This document shows, one piece after another, positions 47,660 to 60,089 of a DNA stretch of 64,000 nt. The notes under the pieces are model-generated. The model was not told where the DNA came from, made no database searches, and was given only the letters and a program-made list of their open reading frames with translations. Source of the stretch: Physcomitrium patens (lineage: Eukaryota > Streptophyta > Bryopsida > Funariales > Funariaceae); assembly GCF_000002425.4 (NCBI RefSeq), contig NC_037275.1:4453482-4517481 (forward strand), given 5' to 3'. The stretch's first letter is position 1. The number at the start of each line of letters is the position of its first letter. The position numbers and the translations under genes are program-made.

Positions 47660-50600
47660 ACTAACTCATTGTTCTTGTCTTATTATATAAAAGATGGATT
47701 ATTCTACTTTTATTGTTTTATTTTGAAGGTTGTAGACTATCCACCTTAAAAAAAATAGTTTAATTTTTTTATAATAAATTATCTTTAAAGAGAAGAGATC
47801 ATCCATCTTTTTTAAAAATTTTATTTGATATTAGAGGTTGGAAATTACTCCCTTCTAATTTTATTTATAGATTTACTAAGTTGTTTAAAATAAGAAAAAA
47901 TCATAAATGCTACACTTGACAAAAGTGACAATAGATTTACAACTATTGTAGATCTTCATGAGCTTGTCAGTACTCTTAGAATAGAAATTTCATGTATTAC
48001 TAATACCAATAACAAAAGCACTATTCCTACATATATGAAAGAAGTCTAGAATCTATGCTAAGAAATTATGTAATTAAAGGAAGCAAGTAGATCACCCTTA
48101 TAACTAATTTTAATAAGTCTTTCTTCTACAAGCATGAGAGAGGTAAGAATTAATATGCTTGAGAAGTTTAATGGAACAAGATTAAAATTTTAAGGATTTT
48201 TATAACAAATTAAATTTTATTTAAGGTTGTATCATTTCTAACAACTCGATTGATTTATTCAAGTTGGATTTATAGGTGCATTTTTATAGAAAAGTACTCT
48301 CTTTTAATTTGTATCTTTGATAGAAAAAAATTTATAACTATTCTATGATTTGAATTCATTCTTGGAAGTATTTACGACTATATTTGAAAAAAATGATTAA
48401 AAAAGGATAATAGATATCAAATTTATATCTCTATAATAAGGATCATGTTCAACAACCACAAATGTTGTTAAATTCTAAAATCTTACTTCTAATGTGGATT
48501 AGAATGGCAGAGACCTTTTTAATCAATTTTGATATTGATTGAAAGATAATGTCAAAGATTTATTATTGATAATACTAAAAGCAGATTTATTGGAGTAATT
48601 TATTACTTAAGCCATTGTATGCAACAATTGACTCATTGAAAGATACCAAGAACAATGATTTGGCTAAAGAAGTACAAATCGAATCATAGAAACATCTAAA
48701 AAGTTTTCAAAATCTTACTTAACTAGGACAAAGCTTATGCAAATTAACATAGGATGTTTTAAATTTCTTACTGAATAAGAATAGATTTATCATTGTGAAG
48801 AAGATATGTACTTATTTTTTAGAGAACCAAAACACATTACTCAACATTATTCAAAGAAGCAACACAATTGCAAAATGAGGAGTATAGTTGACAAAGAAGG
48901 ACAAAGTATTGAAAAATAAGTTTTTCCAATTATAATAAGAACTGTGCAGTTGAAATCTTGTATTATACCTATTAAAGGTTATATTCTCTCCTTAGATCTC
49001 TCACTTTGTTTCACAATAGAATTTTGTTTAAGACCAAAAAATCACAAAGTCTTAGCCTTGTTAGATTCAAGAACCTCAACCTATTTTATAGACAAAGGCA
49101 TTGCCAAAAAATAAGATATATATTTAATTAAGAAAATCAAATTTTTACATATAAAAATAATAGATAGTTATTTGTAGTCTTTAAGAGATGTTATATATGA
49201 AATTATTCCTTTAAAAATAATAATTAGTAGTCATAATAATTTAATAATATTTAATATGATTAGATCTCTTTCTAATTCAATTATTTTAGGATTATTATGG
49301 CTAAAAAAATATAACTCTCTAAAAGATTGAATTTCTTGTAACCTTATTTTTTTCTAAAATTTAGCCTAAGATTTTTCTAGGGAAATAAAAATCCATAAGA
49401 TTGATATATCTAAACCTTTATTTGTAGGTGGAAGAACTTTTATGCAACTTAAATGGTCAACTTTTGCTATATACACCACACTTATTGTTAATTGAGAAAA
49501 GATTTTAAGTGGCATTTCAAGCCAATATTAAGATTATTGAGACGTTTTTGAAAAAAAAAATATAATTTTTTTTTAAAGCATTGATCTTATGATTATTTCA
49601 TTGATCTTGAAGAAAAAATTCAACCATCACTTGGACCAATCTATAGCTTATTACAAAATGAATTGGCTACATTTAAGGAGTAAATTGATGAAAATTTGGC
49701 TAAGAACTTCATATGCTATTTTAAATCTCTAGTTGAGACTCTCATCTTATTTGTGAAGAAAAAAGATGGAACTTTGTGGATGTGTGTAGACTATCAAGGA
49801 CTCAATAAGATTACTCTCAACAATAGGTATCTTCTATCTTTAATTTCAAAACTTCTTAATCAATTGAATTAAGAAAAGATTTTTATAATAATAGATTTAT
49901 AAGGAGTATATAATTTGGTATATATTAAAAAAAGAGATAAATAGAAAACTATGTTTTGAATCAAGTATGGATATTTAGAATATAATGTCATACCTTTTGG
50001 ATTCATAAATGTACTAACTACTTTTCAACATCTAATGAATGATGTCTTTTGTAAGTTTCTTAATGATTTTCTTATCTATTATTTAGATGACAACTTAATC
50101 TATTCTAAAAACATAAAAGAGCATGAAGTTCATGTTTTTTGTGTGTTACAAAAACTAAAAGATGTAGAATTATATGCTAAGATGGAAAAGTACATATTTT
50201 ATATTATTTAAGTTGACTTCTTGGAATATATCATTTCAAACAATTGTTATAATAGATCCTAAGAAGGTCCAAACTATTTTTGATTAAAAGATCTCAAAAA
50301 TAATTAGAAATGTGTAATATTTTTTAGAATTTGGCAATTATTAACGAATCTTTATCATTTTTTTTTTAAAGTTGCAGCTCTTCTTACATCCTTGATATGT
50401 AAAGAAAAACTTAAGTAGATGATAGAAGTTGAAGTATCTTTTGAAGCCTTACTAAGAACATTTATTTCTGCATCAATCTTATAATGTATTTATTTTTCTA
50501 AGATTTTTTTTTTAGAAATAAATGCATTGGATTTTGCTATAGATGTTGTTTTGTTACAAATAGGAGCAAATAACAAGCTCCATCCAATAGCTTTCTATTT

Positions 50601-51325
50601 GAAGAAAATTTTAGTAACAAAGATTAATTATAAGATTTACAATAAAGAGCTTCTTGCAATCATAAATTCATTTCAAGAATAGTGTCATTATCTAGAATCA
50701 CTTTTAGTTTAGTCACTATGTATATAGATCACAAAAACCTCATGTAATTTATATTAGCACATGTTTTGAATTATTGCCAAGCTTATTAGAATATGTCCTT
50801 ATTAAGATTTGATTTTAAGAATATTTATTGATGCAAAAAATAACAAGATTTGTTATACATTCTTTTTAGACGTTCTTATTTTGTATCAAAGGAAAGAAAT
50901 GTATCTTTTGATTAAAAAAGAATAATTTTCTTGAAGCTAGAGTATTCTCTCTTTTGAGCAATGATATTAATATTAATTATTCATTCAATCTTTTTGAAGC
51001 AAGTTTTTTTGACTATATCATCTAATCTTTTTATTCATAATATTAAAAATAATTCTACTAAGTTTTATGATACTTCTAAAATTGAGTTTAAAAATAATTT
51101 ATTCTATTTTTAGAAAAAATTATATATTTTATAAGGCAAAAAATAATTACATATTTTTCAAGGTCATCATGAATTTTCAATAGCTCAATATTTTGGATAT
51201 AAAAAGATTTTAAAACTAATATCTAGAGTTTTTTAGTGGCATCAAATGTAAAAGGCAATCAAAATTTTTTTACAATTATGTGATATTTGTTCAAGATCCA
51301 AAATTCCTCATCATTGATCTTACAA

Positions 51326-51884
51326 TGTCAAGGATAAGAATATGATAAAGATAAATAAAAAAGTAAAACTTCTCTCAAAAAAAGATGACAAAATAAAAAT
51401 AACTTATTATGTATATTAAGAAAAAAAACCGGAATGGCTATTGCCAAAAGCCAAGAAAACTAGAGACCCTTAAAACTAGACTAGAAGCAAGAAAAGAGTT
51501 GATAAGAGTGAAGAAGGCTTCACTCTTGTCTCTATATATACTATTTTATTAGGAGCTACATGGCAATGTTCTATAGGACCTCTAATATGTGTTGACTTTG
51601 TAAGACACATGCCTTGACTTACAAGACAAGTTTTTCTACATGTGGGCCACATAATTAGCTTGATCTTCAAGCTAACAATATATGTGGCACATGGCCAACT
51701 TTTTGACCACGTTTCTAATCCAAAAAGTCAATTAAAGACACCTATAAAGTCAAAGCAGTGTCTATAAAGCTTCTAAGAAGCTTCCATATCAAATACTAAA
51801 GAATTAACTTACTTTTACCTACTTTTACTTACTTCTACCTATTTATACATGTAATAAGTGGCTAACATGGATATATCTGTGACA
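51326..51884 (-). repeat. 3' LTR of element B
   Basis: Aligns throughout with the right LTR. Its minus-strand start TGTCACAG follows a purine-rich AGAAGAGAGG at about 51890-51900, a good polypurine tract. The two LTRs differ at many scattered positions, so the insertion is not recent. Confidence 0.85.
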
Positions 51885-52454
51885 TTACCTCTCTTCTAGG
51901 GATGAGTTCCATGAGGAGCGGTAATCATATGTTGAAGAAATCTATGATGCGACGAATTATATTCGACACATACTCTGATCTTTGTTCTCTTCAAAGATGA
52001 TTGATAGGGCCTCTCAACCATCGATAGTGTCCTATACTAGGGCGGGAAGACCACCTAGTTATTTGATTATTGTTGAGGCCTTCATAACTTCCTTCAAATG
52101 AAACATTTGGAACACCATTAGGAGTTGTTCCTACCTCTAGTAAAATCATCAAACATCTAGAGTCCCTTCCAAGGTCGTGATACCAAACGCGTTGTATCTC
52201 GCCATCTATTTGAGGAAGAAGATGTTATTTTTGAAGATCTTCATTTCGATTACGTCGTCTTGAAGGTTTTGACAATCGTAATATCTTGTATGATAGGTCA
52301 GCAAACGAAGGCTCTTGAGTCAAATCTACTGGTTGTTGGTTCTCTATCTCCTGAGCGTCACAACTACAAAGAAGCTACAAACAAGGATTGAAAGTAAAAT
52401 GTTATCTTGCCTAGATCTTGTTTCTTTTATAAAGAAGATTTTCATCTTAATTTT

Positions 52455-52625
52455 AATGGATGTCGTCAATGAAAAGCCTCCACCGCCTTTGCTACATTTA
52501 CAAGATTCTTTACTACTTCCCTTATGCGTTCACTAATATCATATCCATGCCAATGGACAAGATATTCCAATTTATTTTGGCACCCCCTTGAATCTAAAAC
52601 TTTTCTAATTCAAATTCTTCATTGT
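52455..52625 (-). pseudogene. chromodomain at the end of element B pol
   Basis: On the minus strand EEFELEK, then after a frame change VLDSR, KLEYLVHWHGYDISE and VNVAKAVEAFH. This is the chromodomain core, in which YLVHWHGY and the AVEAFH helix are diagnostic. The Trp-Glu pair after the core is lost. Chromodomains steer chromovirus integration to methylated histone H3. Confidence 0.8.
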
Positions 52626-53031
52626 TGTCCACTTCTATAGGAGGAGGTGGAACTTTTCTTCTTCTTGGTATGTCCATTGTCTTGTATGGTTCAAGAAGAG
52701 ATACATGGAATACTAGATGGATTTACATTGATTCTAGTAGGTGTAAACGATATGTAATTGGATTGATTTGTATAAAAATAGAAAATGGTCCAAACCTTCA
52801 ATAGTCCAACTTGTCACAAGGACGAGTGGTCTTGATATTGCGACGAAGTAACCATATGTTATCACCCATGTGAAATGGTGGTTGTTCCTTTCGTTAGACA
52901 TCCGCATTGACCTTTTATTGTTCTTGAGCTTCTTTTAACTGCATCTTCATTGTTGCATGTAGCTCTTACAAATGAATTGCCAAATTTTTCGCAGCAGGAT
53001 TATCAACTTTTGAAAAGTTAAAAGTATCAAG

Positions 53032-53901
53032 TCATGGATGATAACTATAATTGGCAAAGAAAGATGTTTGTTTTGTAGAAGAATGTATTGTGTTTTTGTA
53101 AGCAGACTCTGCTAATGGCAAAAGAGTTATCCAATCATCTTGTTGGTAGTTAATAGTACATCTTAAATATTGCTCCAAAACTTGATTAACACACTCTATT
53201 TGTCCATTAGTTTGAGGGTGGAGTGCCAAAGATAGTTTTATATCCACTTTTAGAATCTTGAAAAGAGTTCACCAAAATCTTGAAACAAATTGAGTTTCCT
53301 TATTTGATATAATATCCTTAGGTAATCCATGATAGCGATAGATATTGTCAAGAAAGAGCTTAGTTGTTTCTTTACCTGTGATAGATTTTATACATGATAC
53401 AAAATATACCATCTTGGTAAAATGATCTACTATCACGAATATAGAGTCATAAGAACTTGAGATTGGAAGATCCCTGATGAAATCCATAGAAACAGAAGAC
53501 CACGGTTGTTCTGGAATAGGTAATGGCTGAAGAAGTCCATAAGGTTGATGACGAGGAGTTTTTGATCTTGAACAAACACCACAAGATTGTACAAAATCTT
53601 TGACTGCTTTCCACATTTGGAGCCAGAAAGGGTCTCTTGATATTAGTTCAAAAGTTTTATTGTACCCAAAATGTCCTACTATTAGAAAGTCATGACAAGC
53701 TTCAAGAAGACGTAATCGAGCTTCACCTTCTGGAACATATAGGCATCCCTCATAATATAATAGATTATTCTTGAATTCAAACTTAGAAGTATTATGAGAC
53801 TTTGAAGGATTTCTCTTAATATCACGAATAAGAGGATCAAAGGACATACTTGACTGAACTTGCTTCATGAAAGTTGAATCAACAGTTAGTGTTGATTTCA
53901 T
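53032..53901 (-). pseudogene. integrase of element B
   Basis: An HHCC zinc domain (HDFLIVGHFGYNKT ... CGVCSRSK), then the core with MDFIRDLP (first Asp), SNKETQF where the second catalytic Asp is Asn, and QIECVNQ (catalytic Glu). A stop after SRFW splits it at 53269; the remainder reads 53247-53032. Normally 53901 continues upstream from RNase H. Confidence 0.85.
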
Positions 53902-53959
53902 TACTCGAAGGTGAAAATGCTCTGACTTTAAGAGAATTTTTCGTTATTGATCAAAAACA

Positions 53960-54775
53960 GCATCTCTTTCCTTTGGTGCAAGGTAAGATCGTCTAGAGAG
54001 TGCATTTGACAAACCTTATTATTTTCTTGGTCAATAAGTGATCTTGAATTCGAATCTTGACAAAGATATATTTCAACGGGCTTGGCAATGATTCAAAATA
54101 CGTGCTGACATAACATATTCAAAGTTCTTGTCATCCGTATATACTGTAACTGGGTTAGAAGCACCTTCTAGATAATGGTGCCATTCTTGAAATAAATCTA
54201 TGATTACAAGAAGTTCTTTATCATGGATGTTGTAGTTGATCTTGGGTACTAAAATGATTTTGGAATGAAAAGCTATTGAGTGAAGTTAATTATCTATTCC
54301 TATTTGTGACAATACGACTTCCACAACAAAGTCTGAAGCGTCTGTTTCTATAAAAAATGGCTTAGAAAAATTGACGCAATACAAGATTGGTGTAGAAACA
54401 AAGGTTTTCTTCAAAGCTTCAAATGCTATTCTTGCTTCTTGATTCCATTGAAGTTTGTCTTTGCAAGTCAAACGTGTAAGTGGAGCTATAACTTGAGAGA
54501 AGTCTTTAATGAAGATCCAATAGTAGTTAGCAAATCCGAAAAAATATTGGACATCTCTTATCGTTTTTGGGATCTTTCAATCCATAATAGTTTGAACTTT
54601 CTTAGGATCCATCATAAGTCTATCATTTGAAATGATGTATCCTAAGAAATCAATTTGAATATTGTAAAATACACTCTTTTCTATCTTAGCATAGAGTCAT
54701 GCATCTCTTAGTTTTTGTAATACTTGGCGAATATGAAGTTCATGTTCTTTTGAGTTCTTAGAATAGATTAAGATT
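53960..54775 (-). pseudogene. reverse transcriptase end and RNase H of element B
   Basis: Starts at the inserted segment with EHELHIRQVLQKL, then FLGYIISND and DPKKVQ (connection domain), LQWNQEARIAFEALKKTF, and FIETDASDFVVEVVLSQ, the first RNase H Asp motif. AT drift and several stops are visible toward 53960. Confidence 0.8.
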
Positions 54776-55101
54776 ATTGAAGAAATACAATAAGCAAGAC
54801 ACAAGTAAGTAGAAATCAACTAGGTTAGCCACAAGAGAAGTATGGAATGAGATACCTCTCACTTCTAGCATTCTTTACTTATAGGTAGAGGTTACATCCA
54901 TTTTGGCTAGTATTCATCTTACTTTCATCTAATTAAATCCTAAAATCCTCTTAACTTAGTTGCCACTTTAAATCCTAGCCACCACCTATAATCCTAGCCG
55001 CCACTTTGGTAACTTTTCTTCATCTTTTTGCTACCCTTTGACCATTAGCAACTTATCTCAGATAATATCTTTTACCTTCTAACTTATCCTCCATTTACTT
55101 T
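54775..55101. mobile_element. 327-bp insertion in element B reverse transcriptase
   Basis: Separates YLDDI (right) from YSKNSKEHE (left), which are adjacent in other gypsy elements. It is flanked by ATTAAGAT (54767-54774) and ATTAAAGAT (55102-55110), an imperfect 8-9-bp duplication. No ORF. Its ends are not clear inverted repeats; within it TGAAGAA...CCTCCA would suit a short LTR but lacks a matching 5-bp duplication. Probably a small non-autonomous transposon. Confidence 0.6.
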
Positions 55102-55640
55102 ATTAAAGATGTCGTCTAGATAACAAACAACAAAATCATTTAAAAATTCTTGAAAGACATCATTCATTAGATGTTGGAATGCTGCTGGTGCATTTGTAAG
55201 TCCAAAAGGCATGACGTTGTATTCAAAATGTCCAAACCTTGTTCGAAATGCAGTCTTCCATTCATCTCCTTCTTTGATACATACAAAATTATATGTTCTC
55301 CATAGATCTATTTTTGTATAGAACTTAGCTTTATTTAACTGATGAAGAAGTTTAAATATCAAAAATAGTGGATACTTATTTTTTATAATGATTTTGTTGA
55401 GTCCTTGATAATCAATATACATCCGTAATGTTTCATCTTTTTTCTTCACAATTAAAATTGGAGCTCGTGCTAGAGATTTGGAATGGCATATGAAGTTCTT
55501 GACCAGATTCTCTTTAATATACTCCTTGAGTTCAGCTAACTCATTTTGAGATAAATTATAGATTGGTCTAAATGGTGGTTGTACTCCTTCTTGAAGGTCA
55601 ATTGAGTAGTCATAGGAACGATGTTCTGGAAGAGTATCTA
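55084..55640 (-). pseudogene. reverse transcriptase core of element B
   Basis: [48 protein letters not shown] and VVCYLDDI give motifs 1-5, with the YxDD box intact as YLDD. The ORF runs 55449-55084 and the N-terminal lead-in extends to about 55640 with one or two changes. The domain is cut just after YLDDI by the insertion at 54775-55101. Confidence 0.85.
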
Positions 55641-55679
55641 CATTCTTTTTTTCAAATACATCTTGAAAATCTTGATATT

Positions 55680-56245
55680 AGCTTGGAATGCTACTTGAAG
55701 TCTTTCTTTTAGTAGAAACAGGTGTGGCATAAATGATATAAGGTGATCCTTCTTTTGTAGCATGTAAGAAAGTACTTGCACCTACAAATATAGGTTTAAT
55801 TATACTAGACTTATGACTTTTTACTTGATTAACTACACTCTTAGTTATAATTTTTAAAAAAATCAAGACTACGAGAAGTCCAATCTATTTTAGGATTATA
55901 TTATTCTAGCTATGATAAACCTAAAATGATTGGATTAAAAAGAGATCTAATGATATTAAATATTACAAAGCTACTATGAACATTAGTTGTTATTTCTATA
56001 GGAAGGGTTTCATGAGTAATATCTCCTGAAGATAACGGACGACCATCCATGACTTCTACATGAATAGGTTTAGTTTTCTTTATTAAAAATATGCTATGAA
56101 TTTTAGCAAATTTTTCATCTAAGAAACATGCTAAGGCTCCTAAATCTAGGAAGGCAAAGGGTTTGAGATGTTTAGGTCTTAGAATAACATTTTTCGTAAA
56201 ACATGGAAAGGGTTCTAAGGAGAGGATAGGACCTTCACTAGGCAT
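55680..56245 (-). pseudogene. protease of element B
   Basis: FLDLGALACFLDEKF holds the active-site Asp (Asp-Leu-Gly for Asp-Ser/Thr-Gly), followed by the MDGRPLSSGDITHETLPIEI region and ILGLS. It follows gag directly, without the spacer seen in A and D. Confidence 0.8.
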
Positions 56246-56271
56246 TGTACAAGGTTTCAGCTACACAGTTC

Positions 56272-57260
56272 CTATTGTAGTTGGACAAATTCGTTTTCTG
56301 ACATACTATCTCCTTTGATCACCATACTCCTCATTTTATGGTTGCGTTGCTTCTTAGGGCAATGCTGAGCAATGTGCTTAGGTTTTCCACAATATAAGTA
56401 CAATCCTTTCTGACAAAGACAAGTCTTTTCTTGCTCAATAAGAGGTTTGAAACATATTGCATCAATTTGCATATCCTCTACATCCGAATGTATGTATTGA
56501 AGAGATGTTGATGTTGCTATTGAATTATAGTAATCTTGATGTTCACTTGTATGGTTCTCAGATTGGAATTCAAAAAGGCAATTGTTGCACTTCATAGCAA
56601 AGTCAATTACTTGACTCAATGTTTGAGAATCAGGTAAGTTGAGCATTAATTTTTTTACCTCATATTTTAATCCATAGAAAAATTGGCTAATAAGTGCAGC
56701 ATCATCCTACTTGATATTAGTTGCAAGTTGTCAAAATTATGAAGCATACAACGTTACTGATCGATTATCTTGTCGTAAAATATAGATCTTATTGGTTGCA
56801 ACACAAATTGCATCATGTTCTCCGTACATGGATTGAAACTCCACCAAAAAGCCTCTAGATTATCTAATATTAGATCTTGTCATTCAAAAAAAGATGAAAA
56901 CCATGATAATGCTGAACTTGAAAGAAGCATACCAATGAATCTAACTTGCAATCCTAAAGTTGGATAGCTTTGGGATTGAAGTTCAATCACAAGTTGTACT
57001 TGATTGATAAATCTTCTAAATTTTGATCTAGTGCCATCAAACTTCTCGGGTAGGGTAATTCTTGGTTTTTTAACACTGAAAGGATGTTCTATCATAGGAA
57101 GAGGGATATGATTTGGTGCACATGTTGAAGCAGCTATAATCATTTCTATATCTTCACTTCCTTCCAATCTTATTGCTCCTTGTAGTGGTAAATTGATTTG
57201 ATGCATCGCAAGCATTAACTCCCTTAATTGCTCTTGCATTTGTGCCTTTGTACTCTTCAT
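56272..57260 (-). pseudogene. gag of element B
   Basis: MKSTKAQMQEQLRELMLAMH at the start. The ancestral ATG seen in element A corresponds here to ATA at about 57281. EKFDGTRSKFRRFINQVQL lies in the middle. The knuckle reads YLYCGKPKHIAQHC, with the first Cys of CCHC lost. Several stops lie between 56646 and 56880. Confidence 0.8.
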
Positions 57261-57477
57261 TTCAGTAAGTTCTGCTATGATAACACTTAGAAAAGAGAAG
57301 ATGTTTAATATCGCTCAAGATAAATAGAAGAGAGGACTTGAGAACAAAGAAAATACTAAGGATAATATCAGTTTAGAAGAGGGTAATTCCTTATTTCTGA
57401 GATGCTTATGTCTTATTAAGAAAAAGGGATAATCCACTCTTAATCAAGATTAGACAAAGCTCTGATATTGTAATTGT

Positions 57478-57488
57478 ACTCTTGTCAA
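57478..57488 (-). other. candidate self-priming site of element B
   Basis: Minus-strand TTGACAAGAGT starts 2 nt after the LTR end (57491). It is exactly complementary over 11 nt to minus-strand ACTCTTGTCAA at 57663-57673 in the same LTR. Confidence 0.55.
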
Positions 57489-57490
57489 TC

Positions 57491-58037
57491 TATCAAGGAC
57501 AAGAACATGATAAAGATAAATAAACAAGTGAGACTTCTCTCAAAGAAAGATGACAAAATAGAAATAACTTGATATGTATATTTAGAAAGAAACTAGAATG
57601 GCTATTGCTAAAAGCCAAGAAAACTAGAGACCCTTGAAACTAAACTAGAAGCAAGAAAGGAGTTGACAAGAGTGAAGAAGGCTTCACTCTTGTCTCTATA
57701 TATACTATCTTACTAGGGGCTACATGGCGACGTCCTATATGACCTCTAATATGTGTTGACTTTATAAGATACATGCCTTGACTTATAAGGCAAGTTTTTC
57801 TATGTGTGGGCCACATAATTAGCTTGGTCTTCAAGCTAACAACATGTGTGGCACATGGCCAACTTGTTGACCACGTTTCTAATCCAAAATATCAATTAAA
57901 GATACCTATAAAGTCAAAGCAGTATCTAGGAAGCTTTTATATTAAATACTATAGAATTAACTTACTTTTATCTACTTTCCCTTACTTCTACCTATTTATA
58001 CATGTAATTACTGGCTTATATGCATATGTCCGTGACA
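57491..58037 (-). repeat. 5' LTR of element B
   Basis: About 547 bp. Minus-strand TATATATA lies at 57704-57697, and 31 nt from its first base comes ACTCTTGTCAA (57673-57663). A 12-bp hairpin (57666-57677, 57682-57693) overlaps the start, as in A. Confidence 0.85.
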
Positions 58038-58340
58038 TACAGACTTCTTTAGCCATTACATATTTTGGAACAATCATAGTCTTTTATTGCTATAGATTTT
58101 ATCATGAATCTTTTAGTCTTAGATTCATATGATTCTATTTTGGTGATAGTAGATCATTTTATCAAGATGGCATATTTTGTACCATATGCAAAATCTATCA
58201 CAAGTGAAGAAATAATTAAGTTTTTTTTTTTTTAAGAACATCTATTGCTATCATGGATTGTCTATAGATATTATATTAGATAAGAAGACTCAATTTGTAT
58301 TAAGATTTTAAAGAATCTTTTTTAAGATTTTAAAGGTAGA
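58038..58340 (+). mobile_element. element C, integrase core after the B insertion
   Basis: Picks up in frame with the zinc domain at 51325. Visible: AIDFIMNL (first Asp), YDSILVIVDHFIKMAYFVPYA, KSITSEEIIKF and KTQFVLRF. It ends in FKILKVDV, where element D appears to begin, so the right half of C would lie beyond this window. Confidence 0.8.
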
Positions 58341-58754
58341 TGTTATTATAGACATATAATTGAAGAAGGTTCAAAAAGTCTCTAGGAGGTTTTAGAAGGT
58401 TCTAAGAAGGTTTTTGTAGATTCCAAAAGATTCTAAAAGATTTCAATGGATTCTAAGAAAACTTTAAAAGATCATAAGAGATCCTAAAAGATTTTTGGAT
58501 GCTTTAGATGATTCAAGAAGTTGTCAAAGAAGGATCTTAGGCTTATTTTGTTTCTAAGTTTCATAGAAACTTCTGAAGAAGCTTCATAGAACCTAGTATA
58601 TATTAGAATTAAGGCTAAGGAGATCCTTACTCTCAACAATTCACTTCTTATGGTCTAGCTAAGAACTTTTTGCCTTGTATCCAATTATTATTCTAATATT
58701 AAGTTAATTCTATTTTTTAATCTTGAATCCTTATCATGTATACAGTTTCTAATA
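58341..58754 (+). repeat. 5' LTR of element D
   Basis: Starts TGTTATTATAG and ends CTAATA by analogy with A-C. It holds many AGATTC/TTCTAAGA words. TATATAT at 58597 is followed 32 nt on by ACTCTCAACAA (58629-58639). TTGTCAAGACT at 58757-58767, 2 nt after the LTR, is complementary at 8 of 11 positions. Boundaries are approximate. Confidence 0.55.
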
Positions 58755-58995
58755 GTTTGTCAAGACTACCATAAAAAAATATTAGAAGCTTGGTCTTTTT
58801 TGATAGAGAGTGGATTATCCCTCTTTTTGGAAGTATTATAGCATTTTAGAGGTTGTAGATTACCTTCTCTTAGACTAATATTGTTCTTTTTTAATATTTT
58901 TTTGATTTTTTTTTCTTTATACTATATATTAGGGTTTTTTTTTTTGAATATGTGTATTTCTCTGATTTTCTATCACAAAAGGTGAAAAAGTCAAT

Positions 58996-60025
58996 ATGAA
59001 AAATTCCAAAGAAATTTAATTAGATTCTATTATTAATGCTCTTGAAGCATTGATAATGAGGATAGAGACTTTGTTGAAGTAGAATAGAGAACTATATATG
59101 ACCATACATAATGATCAAGGAGCCGAAATACCTTAACTATTACATCAAATGACAATAGAGTTTTCAAATTCTCAAACGACTATATTTGCTTCAACAAACA
59201 TGGGAGGGGCATCTACTCAAGGTAGTGATTTGACAACAATAAAAACAAAAGAACCAAAGATCAGCCTTCTAAAAAAGTTCAATGGCACCCGCTCAAAATT
59301 TTGTAGCTTTGTAAACGAAGTATAAATAATCACCTTGCTTCAACCTCAATGATATTCTACTAAAGAATTTTGTGTTGGTTTGGTTGAAACCTTGCTATCA
59401 GATCAAGCTTTATCTTAGTTTATTTCATTATTTGAAAAGAATTTTCTTACATTACACAAATTTGAAGCATTTTTGGCAACATTTGCAAAAGTATTTAGTA
59501 AACATGATAAGATTTATTCTTCAACAACTAAAATTCGAAGCTTTTAACAAAAAATATATTTTACCATAATATATGCTTCAAATTTTTGTCAATTATCATT
59601 TTAAGAACATCATATAAATTGAGAAGAAGATGCATTAATGAGTTAATTTTATTAAGAATTAAGAAACTATATCAAGGACTTATTATTATCTATGCCAGAT
59701 CCTCAAGCATTCAATGAAGCCATTAATCAAGTTGTAAAGTGTAATAACTGTTTAATTCAATGACAAAAAGATAAATGTTCTTCAATCATGCAACATGTAT
59801 ATTCCAATTATTTTGTAACTTCTTCACTATTCAATTTTAATGAGAATTTTGAAGCAAAAGATATATAGATTGATGTAGTTTGTTTTAAATTTCTTTCTAA
59901 GAAAAAAAAAAAGCATCAAAAGGAACTTGGCCTATGCTTATATTATGGAAAATCTAGCCACAAGGTTGATCATTGTTTAAAAAAATGCCAATGTATATTT
60001 CAAATGAGGAGTGGGATCACATCAT
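58996..60025 (+). pseudogene. gag of element D
   Basis: Starts MKNSKEI. FNGTRSKFCSFVNEV and SMPDPQAFNEAI match gag of A-C. The knuckle reads CLYYGKSSHKVDHC, with the second Cys changed to Tyr. More than ten stops. Confidence 0.75.
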
Positions 60026-60089
60026 GAAAAGCTTTGTAGAAAAACAAGGATGTCCATCTATAATAGAGACCATTGTCATATGGTATAAT

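Larger units (their letters stand above)
47118..51325 (+). mobile_element. Ty3/gypsy element C, left part (5' LTR to integrase zinc domain)
   Basis: 5' LTR 47118-47646, gag about 47900-48930, protease about 48960-49500, reverse transcriptase about 49620-50330 ([19 protein letters not shown], then YYLDDNLIYSK, keeping the YxDD box), RNase H about 50400-50780, integrase zinc domain about 51150-51320 (CDICSRSK-like). It is the most decayed of the set, with dozens of stops. Protease has LLDSRTSTYF, with Arg for Gly at the active site. The coding frame stops at 51325, where element B begins, and resumes at 58043. Confidence 0.85.
51326..58037 (-). mobile_element. Ty3/gypsy chromovirus-type element B, two LTRs, nested in C
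   Basis: About 6.7 kb, minus strand: 5' LTR 57491-58037, gag, protease, reverse transcriptase, RNase H, integrase, chromodomain, 3' LTR 51326-51884. Gene order and chromodomain make it a chromovirus. It is flanked by TACAA (51321-51325) and TACAG (58038-58042), a near-perfect 5-bp duplication. Removing B and one copy restores the integrase reading frame of element C. Best preserved of the set, but it still has stops, a shifted chromodomain and a 327-bp insertion in reverse transcriptase, so it cannot move by itself. Confidence 0.9.
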
